Shown: positions 1 through 6,888, counted from the stretch's first letter. The stretch: DNA of 12,938 nt from Alphaproteobacteria bacterium (GCA_003250865.1 QKJH01000135.1:1-12938); one strand, 5' to 3'. A program made the numbers and translations. The notes: generated by a model not told the origin, from the letters alone.

Positions 1-1036
1 CTTCGGATATCGCTTCTGTTTTAGCATATAAATCAACAGCCTGCTTGGTCATGTGGGAGCGGACAACGTCCTCTTTATTGAATTTAAACATTTGGAAGAC
101 ATCGGACTTTTCTTGCTCAAGTCTGTATACCAAATCTTCAAGGCCCGAGGTTTCGCCCCTCAAATCATTTTGGGTAATATCACCGCAAATGGCAACATGG
201 CAATTTTCACCCATACGGGTCAGGAACATCTCCATCTGTTTTGTTCTTGTGTTTTGTGCTTCATCCAAAACAACAAACGCATTTTTAAGCGTTCGTCCGC
301 GCATAAAGGCAAGCGGAGCAATCTGTATGATGCCGTTATCCATAAATTCTTTCAGTTTTTCATGCGGAACCGTTTCGTTAAGGGCATCGTATAACGGTTG
401 CATATAAGGGTGCATTTTTTCATTAGCATCTCCGGGAAGGAAGCCCATGTCCTCGGTAGCTACAACGGGACGGGTCAGGATGATTTTCTCGACACCACCG
501 GTTTCCAAAGCTTCGGTTGCGGCAGCAACGGCCAAATATGTTTTACCTGTTCCGGCCTCGCCTAAACCAATCGTGTATCGATTGAACGATGTTTTAAGCG
601 CTCTGATATAATTTTTTTGGCTTTCGTTTCTGGGAGAAATTGATATCGCATTAGGGGTACGGATTTGGATGTTTTCTTCTTTACTGGCAATAAGCTTATC
701 ATTGCGTTTTGTCAGCAATATTGTTGTTATGTCGCTAAAGGCTAACCGAATGATTTCCTGCGGGACTTCTTTCAATCGTTTACTCCTATTTTCAAGGCAA
801 TATGACTTCATTCCTCGCAAGGAGTCCAGGGTTAATTTTCCCAGTCCGCTACCGTATTCATCAACGATTTCAATGTCGTCATCTTTGCGCGTCAAGGAAA
901 CATCGCTTCCCGACAAAAGCCCGTTTATAAAAATAATGTTTTGATTGTTCTCTCCACAGACCTTATCCATGCCGCCCTTTAGCTCATGCTTTTTGAAAGG
1001 AAAAGTCAGAATCTGTTTTGTTGTCTCTTGAATCAT
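1..1036 (-). CDS. phoH: PhoH-family ATPase, 3' end cut by window edge
   Basis: Reading the minus strand from the ATG at 1036 gives 345 codons with no stop up to the window edge. PhoH proteins are cytoplasmic P-loop ATPases with a helicase-like core, linked to RNA metabolism and phosphate or stress responses; the exact substrate is not settled. Residues about 1-130 form the N-terminal region. The ATPase core follows: Walker A GEAGTGKT at 159-166, the family segment TRPVVATEDMGFLPGD at 188-203, Walker B VVLDEAQN at 255-262, and a sensor-like CGDITQ at 284-289. The start is supported by AGGAG at 1045-1049, 8 nt upstream. The family is usually about 320-350 residues, so only a few C-terminal residues are probably missing. 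It is transcribed away from yaaA. Family assignment is firm; the choice between PhoH and PhoL-type paralogues is not. Confidence 0.93.
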   Translation of the reverse strand, partial: MIQETTKQILTFPFKKHELKGGMDKVCGENNQNIIFINGLLSGSDVSLTRKDDDIEIVDEYGSGLGKLTLDSLRGMKSYCLENRSKRLKEVPQEIIRLAFSDITTILLTKRNDKLIASKEENIQIRTPNAISISPRNESQKNYIRALKTSFNRYTIGLGEAGTGKTYLAVAAATEALETGGVEKIILTRPVVATEDMGFLPGDANEKMHPYMQPLYDALNETVPHEKLKEFMDNGIIQIAPLAFMRGRTLKNAFVVLDEAQNTRTKQMEMFLTRMGENCHVAICGDITQNDLRGETSGLEDLVYRLEQEKSDVFQMFKFNKEDVVRSHMTKQAVDLYAKTEAISE

Positions 1037-1051
1037 TACTTAAACTCCTAA

Positions 1052-1207
1052 TCAGCGAGGGACATGTGTACATGTACAAAAAAACCGGCGCAGTGCCGGC
1101 GTGGTTGTGGTGGAAGAATGCGGACGTAGTGGGGGCTGAACGGTTAAAGACATTACTCTGGTCATGTCTTTTTCTATATCACGGTTACACTGTGATTGTA
1201 CTGTCAT
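1052..1207 (-). CDS. Possible 51-aa leader peptide or small protein upstream of phoH
   Basis: A short minus-strand ORF starts at the ATG at 1207, with GGAGG 4 nt upstream, and ends with TGA at 1052-1054, 15 nt before the phoH ATG. The product is Ser/Thr/Pro/Arg-rich, with four consecutive threonines followed by Pro-Ala-Leu-Arg-Arg, and has no domain I recognise. The ORF runs through a terminator-like hairpin (1078-1099), the arrangement expected of a translated leader that controls read-through into the next gene. It could equally be a chance ORF over a structured 5' UTR or a small RNA. The good ribosome-binding site is the main support for translation. Confidence 0.3.
   Translation of the reverse strand: MTVQSQCNRDIEKDMTRVMSLTVQPPLRPHSSTTTTPALRRFFCTCTHVPR
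1078..1099 (-). terminator. Hairpin plus T7 in the phoH leader (terminator or attenuator)
   Basis: Read on the minus strand: CCGGC, loop ACTGC, GCCGG, then seven T. This is a short, all-GC intrinsic-terminator shape. It lies about 42 nt upstream of the phoH ATG, inside the leader ORF, and points toward phoH. It could end a short upstream transcript or attenuate phoH expression. The stem is only 5 bp, so strength is uncertain. Confidence 0.5.
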
Positions 1208-1412
1208 TACGCCTCCGGTGGATGTTTCTTTAAACATGCTTTGGAAAAATCAAAGTTAAGGTACGCCCTTTAATTTCAAGTGTAACTTGTCATAAAATAT
1301 CGATTCGGGCAAGGGCTAAAATGTCGCAGAGCACAATTTTTGCTTTCTTTTTGTTCAAATCATACTACATATGGGGCATTATTTTTTATGTGTAACTACT
1401 AATGGTAGATAT

Positions 1413-2168
1413 ATGATGTTTTGCTTTGTTTCTCCCGCCAAGAAGATGAATTTCGATACCGTGCGCACCTCTATTGAGTTTACGCCGATTTCATATCCTG
1501 AAAAAACAAAATCGGTGGTTGCGGCTTTGCGTAAAATGCCGGAAAAAGAGTTGCAATCCTTAATGAAGCTGAGCGATTCACTGGCAAAATTGAATGCCGA
1601 GCGTTACCGTGACTTTGACAAAAAACCGGTCAATCATGCGATTTTTGCCTTTGATGGGGATACCTATGTCGGGCTGGATGCAAAAACACTGTCCGAAGAT
1701 GATCTGGATTACGCCCAAACTCATTTCGGCATGCTGTCGGGATTATATGGGCTGTTGCGTCCGTTTGACGGTATCAAACCCTATCGTCTGGAAATGGGAA
1801 GTAAACTGAAGGTCGACAGTAAGAAAGATTTGTACGGTTTCTGGGGTGATGATATTACCAATTTGGTCAATCAGCGTGTAAAGGAATGCCATGCGGGGGC
1901 CGTGGTCAATCTGGCCTCGAACGAGTATGTCAAGGCGGTTAACACCAAAAAGCTGGTTGTGCCGTTTATTGATGTTGATTTTAAAGAAGTCAAGGACGGC
2001 AAAGCCAAAACTGTTGGTTTGTTTGCCAAGCGTGCGCGCGGCATGATGGCGCGTTTTATCATTCAGAACCGTTTGACTAAACCCGAACAGCTCAAAGATT
2101 TTGACTGGAAAGATTACGCCTTTGATGCTAGCGTATCGACAGAAAACAATTTTGTCTTTAAGCGCTGA
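1413..2168 (+). CDS. yaaA: Peroxide stress protein YaaA (UPF0246)
   Basis: A 251-residue cytoplasmic protein of the YaaA/UPF0246 family. In Escherichia coli this protein lowers damage by hydrogen peroxide, apparently by limiting free intracellular iron. Family signatures are all present: SPAK at 7-10, FDGDTYVGL at 80-88, the conserved block from GMLSGLYGLLRP (106-117) through PYRLEMG (123-129), NLASNEY at 166-172, and KRARGMMARF at 206-215. The open frame extends upstream to an ATG at 1371, but family members start only a few residues before SPAK, so the ATG at 1413 (or 1416) is preferred. The preferred length matches the usual 250-260 residues. It is first of three closely spaced same-strand genes, 18 nt before the phosphorylase gene. 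Confidence 0.93.
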   Translation: MMFCFVSPAKKMNFDTVRTSIEFTPISYPEKTKSVVAALRKMPEKELQSLMKLSDSLAKLNAERYRDFDKKPVNHAIFAFDGDTYVGLDAKTLSEDDLDYAQTHFGMLSGLYGLLRPFDGIKPYRLEMGSKLKVDSKKDLYGFWGDDITNLVNQRVKECHAGAVVNLASNEYVKAVNTKKLVVPFIDVDFKEVKDGKAKTVGLFAKRARGMMARFIIQNRLTKPEQLKDFDWKDYAFDASVSTENNFVFKR

Positions 2169-2186
2169 GTATCAAAGGGGAGTATC

Positions 2187-3005
2187 ATGAAACGTGCCGA
2201 TGTCCAAAAAGCCGCACAGGTTATCAAAGCCTGCGCGCCGGAGTGGAAGCCAAAATTTGCCGTTATATTGGGCTCGGGACTGGATGCGGTCATGGACTCG
2301 GTTGTGGTTAAAGCTGAACTTTCCTATGCCGATATTCCGGGGTTTCCGGTTCCCAAAGTGGCTGGTCACGCCGGTAAGGCCGTGCTGGGAAGTATCGGTG
2401 ATACGGATGTTCTGGTTCTAAAAGGTCGTCAGCATATGTACGAAAATCCGGATGCTACTCCGCTGAAAACGATGGTGCGTACTGTGCAGGAGCTAGGTGC
2501 AGATTTTCTGTTTCTGACCAACGCGGTCGGCGGTTTGAAAAAGGAACATGTTCCCGGAACGCTGGTCAATATTACCGAGCACATTAATATGATGGGTTGC
2601 AATCCGTTGCAAGGGGATAATGACGATGATTTTGGCGGCCGTTTCTTTGCCATGAATGATGCATGGGATGCTAATTTAAATGATATTATTTCATCGGTGG
2701 CACAGGAACATACTATCAATTTGAAACGTGGTGTCTATGTGGCTGTGTTGGGGCCGAATTTTGAAACGCCGGCCGAAACGCGCATGTTTGCCCAAATGGG
2801 TGGTGATACGGTGGGCATGTCGTGCGTTCCTGAATGTCTGATTGCCCGTCATTGCGGTCTGAAAGTGGTGGGGGTTAGCGCAGTGACCAATCTGGCGGCA
2901 CATTTGACGGATGTTGAATTATCACATGAACAAACCCTTGAAGGGGCCAAGCTGGCCGAGCAGGGAATGGCAACACTGATTAAAAACTTTGCCTTAAAGC
3001 TGTAG
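2187..3005 (+). CDS. punA: Purine nucleoside phosphorylase (trimeric class, PNP/MTAP family)
   Basis: This 272-residue enzyme cleaves purine (deoxy)nucleosides with phosphate to free base and (deoxy)ribose-1-phosphate. Landmarks of the trimeric class: phosphate-site GSGL at 29-32, GHAGK with His61, RQHMYE with His83, NAVGGL at 112-117, EHIN at 131-134, FETPAE with Glu193, MSCVPE at 211-216 and VTNLA with Asn235. Glu193 and Asn235 correspond to human Glu201 and Asn243, which select 6-oxopurines, so inosine and guanosine are the likely substrates. Most relatives have Thr where Cys213 stands. A good ribosome-binding site (AGGGGAG) precedes the ATG. It sits between yaaA and the cytidine deaminase gene, consistent with nucleoside salvage. 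Gene naming for this class varies (punA, xapA, pnp). Confidence 0.93.
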   Translation: MKRADVQKAAQVIKACAPEWKPKFAVILGSGLDAVMDSVVVKAELSYADIPGFPVPKVAGHAGKAVLGSIGDTDVLVLKGRQHMYENPDATPLKTMVRTVQELGADFLFLTNAVGGLKKEHVPGTLVNITEHINMMGCNPLQGDNDDDFGGRFFAMNDAWDANLNDIISSVAQEHTINLKRGVYVAVLGPNFETPAETRMFAQMGGDTVGMSCVPECLIARHCGLKVVGVSAVTNLAAHLTDVELSHEQTLEGAKLAEQGMATLIKNFALKL

Positions 3006-3018
3006 AAAGACACACACG

Positions 3019-3573
3019 ATGAAAATCACCTTTCCGGAAAAAGTCGATAGTGATTATACGGTTGAAACACAGGACGGTAATATTCTGATACCGGCTTCAT
3101 TTATCGCCGCCGTGGATAATGTCGAGCTGGATGTTCCCCTGATTCTAAAATTGATTGCGGCTGCCCGCCATGCGCGCGAGCGTGCTTACTCGCCTTATTC
3201 ACATTTCAAAGTGGGAGCGGCCGTGGTTATGGCCGATGATCCGGATGTGCAGATTTTCACCGGCAACAATATCGAGAATGCCTCATATAGTGTCAGCCTG
3301 TGTGCCGAGCGTAGCGCTTTGTCTTCCGGCGTATCGGCAGGCTTTCGAAAAGTGAAATATCTGGCCATTGCCACCTCGTCCGAGGACAGTGATTTGGGCA
3401 CACGCGCACCATGCGGTTCATGCCGCCAGTTTCTGGCCGAGTTTGCGCTGGATGCCGACAAGGGCGAGGGAACCAGCTTGGTCTTTCTGGCCAATGATGA
3501 TGACAATATCATTGCCGAAATGCTGGATATTGACCGTCTGCTTCCGCACCGTTTCACATTTCGTCCCGAATAA
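3019..3573 (+). CDS. cdd: Cytidine deaminase with N-terminal extension
   Basis: Zinc-dependent cytidine/deoxycytidine deaminase giving uridine/deoxyuridine. The 184-residue product contains the family core from about residue 44: YSPYSHFKVGAA at 57-68 and TGNNIENAS at 81-89. The catalytic motif CAE has Cys95 as zinc ligand and Glu97 as proton shuttle. PCGSCRQ at 131-137 supplies Cys132 and Cys135. Three cysteines indicate the tetrameric type. Standard members are about 130 residues, so the first 43 residues are an extra segment I cannot assign. It starts 13 nt after the phosphorylase gene with only a weak ribosome-binding site, suggesting translational coupling. Its stop lies 2 bp from the stop of the convergent Nudix gene. 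Confidence 0.95.
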   Translation: MKITFPEKVDSDYTVETQDGNILIPASFIAAVDNVELDVPLILKLIAAARHARERAYSPYSHFKVGAAVVMADDPDVQIFTGNNIENASYSVSLCAERSALSSGVSAGFRKVKYLAIATSSEDSDLGTRAPCGSCRQFLAEFALDADKGEGTSLVFLANDDDNIIAEMLDIDRLLPHRFTFRPE

Positions 3574-3575
3574 AA

Positions 3576-4013
3576 TTAATATTGAATATTGCGCGTTAGC
3601 ACATCCTCCAGCGCCATATTCTGTTTCATGAAGTTATCCATGCTTAACAAAAGAGGGCGGGGCATTTTATCCCAATCCACCCATTCCCATGGAGTATGTT
3701 TATGCGGTTCGGGGTTGGAGAGTTCTCCGCCACAAATCGTTCCTACCGTGATAAAGGTCACGTAGTGACGGTTTTCGCTTTCATGGAAATCCTCTGTAAA
3801 CGACACGACACGGATATTGTTGATGTCCAATCCTGTTTCTTCTTTTGCTTCGCGTATGGATGCTTGCTCTATGGTTTCGCCAAATTCAATATGGCCGCCC
3901 GGCGGGCAGTGGGTGCCGTTGGCATGTTTGGCCAGACGGCGGGAGAACAGTATCTGATTCTTTTCGTTAAAGATAAGAACGCCGATGGCCAGACGAGGGA
4001 TGGGGGTGTCCAT
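3576..4013 (-). CDS. Nudix hydrolase, NUDT15/MTH2-like
   Basis: A 145-residue Nudix pyrophosphohydrolase. The 23-residue Nudix box runs from Gly40 to Leu62, with Glu46, Arg54, Glu55, Glu58 and Glu59 in the required GX5EX7REUXEEXGU positions for Mg-dependent pyrophosphate cleavage. The segment HYVTF (83-87) and the C-terminal WEWVDWDKMP (109-118) resemble NUDT15-type nucleotide-sanitising or dCTP-hydrolysing enzymes, so a (d)NTP substrate is likely; the exact one cannot be read from sequence. The ATG at 4013 follows an AGGAAA about 11-12 nt upstream. It is divergent from the copper-type operon and convergent with the cytidine deaminase gene. Confidence 0.9.
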   Translation of the reverse strand: MDTPIPRLAIGVLIFNEKNQILFSRRLAKHANGTHCPPGGHIEFGETIEQASIREAKEETGLDINNIRVVSFTEDFHESENRHYVTFITVGTICGGELSNPEPHKHTPWEWVDWDKMPRPLLLSMDNFMKQNMALEDVLTRNIQY

Positions 4014-4043
4014 GATGATTCGCTTTCCTGTAATGTTTGTCTG

Positions 4044-4072
4044 AGCATAGCGTGTTTATAAAAGCTTGTAAA
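4044..4072 (-). promoter_or_regulatory. Putative promoter of the Nudix gene
   Basis: On the minus strand TTTACA (4072-4067), a 17-bp spacer and TATGCT (4049-4044) form a plausible sigma70-type promoter. Transcription would begin near 4037, about 24 nt before the ATG. It is back-to-back with the csoR promoter. Assigned by eye only. Confidence 0.4.
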
Positions 4073-4089
4073 ACAGGACAATATCAGTC

Positions 4090-4118
4090 TTGACATATAC
4101 CCTATAGGGGTATATTAT
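4090..4118 (+). promoter_or_regulatory. Near-consensus promoter of the csoR operon
   Basis: TTGACA (4090-4095), a 17-bp spacer and TATTAT (4113-4118) match the sigma70 consensus in 11 of 12 bases. The start of transcription would be near 4125, just ahead of the AAAGG-rich ribosome-binding region of csoR. The spacer is almost filled by the CsoR-type palindrome, so repressor binding would directly block RNA polymerase. Confidence 0.75.
4095..4115 (+). promoter_or_regulatory. CsoR-type operator palindrome
   Basis: Two perfect 8-bp arms, ATATACCC (4095-4102) and GGGTATAT (4108-4115), flank a 5-bp centre TATAG. The TACCC...GGGTA pattern with an adjacent G run is the known style of copper-sensing CsoR operators such as that of Bacillus copZA. 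It lies immediately upstream of a gene for a CsoR-family repressor, so autoregulation is the natural reading. Confidence 0.8.
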
Positions 4119-4141
4119 AAAAGGGGAAAGGATAAAGAAAT

Positions 4142-4441
4142 ATGAGTAAATGTAACGCTTGTGATGAAACGAATCGCCCCGACCATTCGGCGGAGTTAAA
4201 ACGGTTAAACCGAATTGATGGTCAGATAAACGGCATCCGTAAAATGATAGAGGAGCGCCGCTATTGCCCTGACATCATGATACAGGTAAAGGCCGTACGC
4301 TCGGCTTTGCGCTCGCTCGAGGCATCGTTGCTTGAGCGCCACATGGAACATTGTGTGGCCGATGCGTTTGCCGAAAAAAATGCGGACGCGGTCAATGGCA
4401 AGATTGCCGAATTGGTTGAATTGTTCAAAAAGGAACTATAG
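4142..4441 (+). CDS. csoR: CsoR-family copper-responsive repressor
   Basis: A 99-residue all-helical DUF156 (CsoR/RcnR/FrmR) repressor. The key ligands are Cys42, His67 and Cys71. The spacing of 25 and then 4 residues equals that of Bacillus CsoR (Cys45, His70, Cys74), the Cu(I)-sensing set; RcnR and FrmR differ at the last position. The conserved RLNRIDGQINGI lies at 21-32. An added N-terminal CNAC (Cys4, Cys7) is not part of the usual sensor. The protein should bind the palindrome in its own promoter and release on Cu(I), inducing the five downstream envelope genes. The next gene starts 8 nt after its stop. Copper specificity is inferred from the ligand set; other thiophilic signals cannot be excluded. 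Confidence 0.9.
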   Translation: MSKCNACDETNRPDHSAELKRLNRIDGQINGIRKMIEERRYCPDIMIQVKAVRSALRSLEASLLERHMEHCVADAFAEKNADAVNGKIAELVELFKKEL

Positions 4442-4449
4442 TCATTGTC

Positions 4450-5616
4450 ATGAGGAAAACGCTTTTATACGGTGTTCTGTTGTCTTTGATTGCTGTGCCG
4501 GCAATGGCACAGGATCCGTTTGCCGATATTGTCGTGTCACCCACCGAAAGTCAAACCGCACAAAAACAGGAAGACGCTTTTACGGACAATCTTTTGATAC
4601 GTAAAGAAGTTGGCGCTTTCCTGACATATAATCCTGACGAAGTTTCAGGAAAAAAAGATTATGCACGCGGTTTTGCGGGCTTTGAACTGCAAAAGAAGTT
4701 TTCCAACGCGACCTCGACCGTTGCCTCTGTGACGGTGCAGGGGCGGTTGGTTTATCGCCATGACCGTATGAATACTTTATCCGATCCTATGGGCATGAGT
4801 GCCGATGACACAGGATGGAAATATGAAACACACAATGCCTATGCCGACTTTTATAATGTTGCCGGTGATGTTGGTGCTTTCAATGTGCGTATTGGTCGCT
4901 ATTATGTGCCATTTGGCTTAAACGTTAAAACCGATACCCATGCCACCTTCATGCAACTGACCAATGGCCGCAATTTTGGCTTTAAGCAGGATTGGATGGT
5001 TGGGGCTTATGGTGCGCTCAATGATAATCTGGATTATGATGTCGGTTATTATCTTGGTGACGGTATGGACAGTTCCTATAAAGGGCAAGCCGGACTGTTG
5101 GCCGGGCGTATCGGGTTGAACAATGACTGGCTGTTTGACCGTAATCTAGAAGGTGGGCTTAGCGGAGCAGTGGGTCAGCGTGTTTCCAAAGCAGCCGTTA
5201 TGCGTAGCCCGTCTGTTGCGGCCGAGGCCAATCGTGACAATGTTGTGGATACGTGGCGTATTGGGCTGGATGGTCGCTGGAAAATGCCTGTATATAATGG
5301 CACGGTCACTTTTACGGGCGAGGGTAGTATTGGTCAGGATGAAAAAGATGACCTGTATACCGCGCAATTACAAACAGGGTGGTTATCGGCATCGCGTCAA
5401 TGGGGGGCTGATGTAGCCTATCGCCATTTCTGGCAGGATATTTCTGGGCGTGACAATCTGGAATCAACCATGGTCTATAGCGCCAACTATTATCTGGATA
5501 ATGCCATTACCGGTTCGCGCCAACAATGGATAGGGCTAGGCGTTGAACAGCCGCTTGATAGCCAGTCGTCATCACGCGATACGGTTTTCACACTACATTA
5601 CTATCGCTATTGGTAA
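4450..5616 (+). CDS. Outer-membrane beta-barrel (porin-like) protein
   Basis: A 388-residue exported protein. Residues 1-20 form a signal peptide ending AMA before QDPF. After a short Gln/Glu-rich stretch, most of the chain alternates polar and hydrophobic/aromatic residues in strand-length segments rich in Gly, Tyr, Asn and Asp. The chain ends Tyr-Tyr-Arg-Tyr-Trp, the C-terminal aromatic typical of substrates of the outer-membrane BAM insertion machinery. The segment FNVRIGRYYVPFGL (138-151) resembles porins of the phosphate-selective/OprO-P sort, but I cannot assign a substrate. It follows csoR by 8 nt and precedes the periplasmic and ABC genes, so it probably provides the outer-membrane step of a copper-induced system. 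It lacks TolC-like features. Confidence 0.75.
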   Translation: MRKTLLYGVLLSLIAVPAMAQDPFADIVVSPTESQTAQKQEDAFTDNLLIRKEVGAFLTYNPDEVSGKKDYARGFAGFELQKKFSNATSTVASVTVQGRLVYRHDRMNTLSDPMGMSADDTGWKYETHNAYADFYNVAGDVGAFNVRIGRYYVPFGLNVKTDTHATFMQLTNGRNFGFKQDWMVGAYGALNDNLDYDVGYYLGDGMDSSYKGQAGLLAGRIGLNNDWLFDRNLEGGLSGAVGQRVSKAAVMRSPSVAAEANRDNVVDTWRIGLDGRWKMPVYNGTVTFTGEGSIGQDEKDDLYTAQLQTGWLSASRQWGADVAYRHFWQDISGRDNLESTMVYSANYYLDNAITGSRQQWIGLGVEQPLDSQSSSRDTVFTLHYYRYW

Positions 5617-5627
5617 GGAGAAAAAGG

Positions 5628-6320
5628 ATGAAACTTCGTTTGGCAACGATTTGTTTTTGCGCAGTGTTTGTACTGCTTTTTGCAATGCCGTCTTTTGCGG
5701 CTGTCGGGTGTACGCTAAGCAATCCGGCTCGTGATTTAAAATCGCTTTTTCCTGAAATGACGACCTATCGCGAAGACGTAAAAGAATTTACCAAAATGCC
5801 AGATGGTCAAGAGAAATATGATATTTTGAAAGCCCGTCTAGGGGATGCACTTGACCCTGTTTATGAAAGTTTTGAAACGCCCTATACCCTTTATTCGATA
5901 TACAAGGGAGATGAGCTTCTGGGTTATGTACATGGTGTCAATGTTGCGGGCAAGGGCGGGGTTATTCAAATCTTTCTTTCCGTTGATCCGCAGACTGCAC
6001 AGGTTGAAAAAATGCTGTTTCAGCGTCTGGAAAGTTTGGGCTCCAAACAGTTGCGCAGCAAAGAATTTCGTAACAATTTTGTCGGCCTGACCATGGGCGA
6101 TTTTTACAAGCATGATTATTTTGCGGCAAAAGATGCGGCCAATACGGCGGATAAAGTCGGGCAGATAAAACCGCCGCAAGGCTTGGACGATCGTGCCATG
6201 CCGGACTATGAAACCGTGATGCGCGGCGTGCGCAAGGATTTGCTTCTTCTTGAATTATTCGCGTTTGACATGCGGCATGAACCGTTTTTTGAACGCGCTC
6301 AATCTTCATTGAAACAATAG
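5628..6320 (+). CDS. Exported protein resembling FMN-binding domains
   Basis: A 230-residue exported protein. Residues 1-25 are a signal peptide (cleavage near PSFA-A); Cys28 follows closely, but the preceding AVG is a poor lipobox, so lipidation is uncertain. The mature part has FPEMTTY (41-47), then YSIYKGDELLGYVHGVNVAG (89-108), GGVIQIFLSVDP (110-121), and a SKQLRSKEFRNNFVG stretch (139-153). This order loosely follows periplasmic FMN-binding domains of the RnfG/NosR type. The flavinylation motif of RnfG-like proteins, ending S/T-G-A-T/S, is not seen, so bound flavin is doubtful. The ATG has AAGGAG 7 nt upstream. It is third in the copper-regulated operon, between the beta-barrel and the OB-like protein. 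Function unknown. Confidence 0.65.
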   Translation: MKLRLATICFCAVFVLLFAMPSFAAVGCTLSNPARDLKSLFPEMTTYREDVKEFTKMPDGQEKYDILKARLGDALDPVYESFETPYTLYSIYKGDELLGYVHGVNVAGKGGVIQIFLSVDPQTAQVEKMLFQRLESLGSKQLRSKEFRNNFVGLTMGDFYKHDYFAAKDAANTADKVGQIKPPQGLDDRAMPDYETVMRGVRKDLLLLELFAFDMRHEPFFERAQSSLKQ

Positions 6321-6344
6321 AAAAATAAACGAAAGGAAAGAACC

Positions 6345-6869
6345 ATGAAACTGAAATCATTTTTTATTGCCATTCTGGGTGTACTGTTTTTTGCTGTGGC
6401 GGGCAATGTCTACGCGGCTGATGAGCTTCCGTCAGGCGAGCATTTTGGAGACGGTTTTACGAATGCACCGTTGGTCTCTGTATTACAAATGACAGCAACA
6501 CCGGATAAATATTACCGCACAAAAGTGCGTACAACTGGAACCATTGAACGCCAATGTCCTGCCTCGGGTTGCTGGTTTTATATCAAGGATGCCAAAGGGG
6601 CAGAAATCCGTGTGGAGTTGAGCGATTATTTTCTTAAATTGCCGACCAATGTTGGTAAGTCAACCATGGTTGAAGGTGAAATCGTCAAATTCGGTGAAAA
6701 CCATATTTTTGTGGCAGACCGCGTGACATTCTTTGATAAACCTTATATGCCGGAAGGTGTGGCCGCGGGTGTCAAAACAGAACCGATGGATACGATGCAA
6801 GACCATGATATGTCGATGCATGAAATGTCTTCGGATATGGATGGTAAAGACATGGAAGATTGTCACTAA
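6345..6869 (+). CDS. Periplasmic OB-like protein with CPxxGC motif and Met/His-rich tail
   Basis: A 174-residue exported protein. Residues 1-24 form a signal peptide (VYA before ADEL). Residues about 45-130 look like a small beta-rich OB-type domain of the DUF4920 kind. The motif RQCPASGCWFYIKD is at 69-82, with Cys71 and Cys76. The last 27 residues (148-174) hold seven methionines, three histidines, one cysteine and many aspartates. Such Met/His clusters are typical of periplasmic Cu(I)/Cu(II) handlers. Together with the CsoR-type control, this suggests a copper-binding carrier serving the ABC permease encoded 19 nt downstream. A good ribosome-binding site (AAAGGAAAG) precedes the ATG. The copper role is inferred; the exact family name is not certain. 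Confidence 0.7.
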   Translation: MKLKSFFIAILGVLFFAVAGNVYAADELPSGEHFGDGFTNAPLVSVLQMTATPDKYYRTKVRTTGTIERQCPASGCWFYIKDAKGAEIRVELSDYFLKLPTNVGKSTMVEGEIVKFGENHIFVADRVTFFDKPYMPEGVAAGVKTEPMDTMQDHDMSMHEMSSDMDGKDMEDCH

Positions 6870-6888
6870 TACATAGAAGGAAAGTGGA

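Larger units (their letters stand above)
1037..1412. other. Divergent intergenic region between phoH and yaaA
   Basis: This 376-bp region carries the control sequences of two divergent genes. Besides the leader ORF and hairpin listed separately, it holds a perfect 8-bp inverted repeat AAAGACAT (1146-1153) / ATGTCTTT (1164-1171), a second imperfect stem at 1178-1196, and the 10-bp palindrome GTACATGTAC at 1068-1077. All lie on the phoH side and would form stems in a phoH leader RNA. On the yaaA side, a weak promoter-like pair (TTGCTT at 1340-1345, TACTAC at 1363-1368) precedes the gene. I could not identify a convincing phoH promoter or a known RNA family. Confidence 0.5.

Noticed and set aside
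45..407. Plus-strand open frames in the first kilobase
   Set aside because: They oppose the intact phoH coding sequence, which has Walker A and B motifs on the other strand.
1164..1207. Resemblance of an internal Met-Thr-Arg-Val to the E. coli his operon leader peptide
   Set aside because: There is no histidine run in that frame and the downstream gene is phoH, not a histidine gene; coincidence is likely.
1371..1412. Upstream ATG for yaaA
   Set aside because: YaaA proteins begin just before the SPAK motif; the upstream start would add 14 atypical residues.
3560..3600. Terminator between the convergent cytidine deaminase and Nudix genes
   Set aside because: The AT-rich junction has only short AATATT-type repeats and no GC stem with a T tract.
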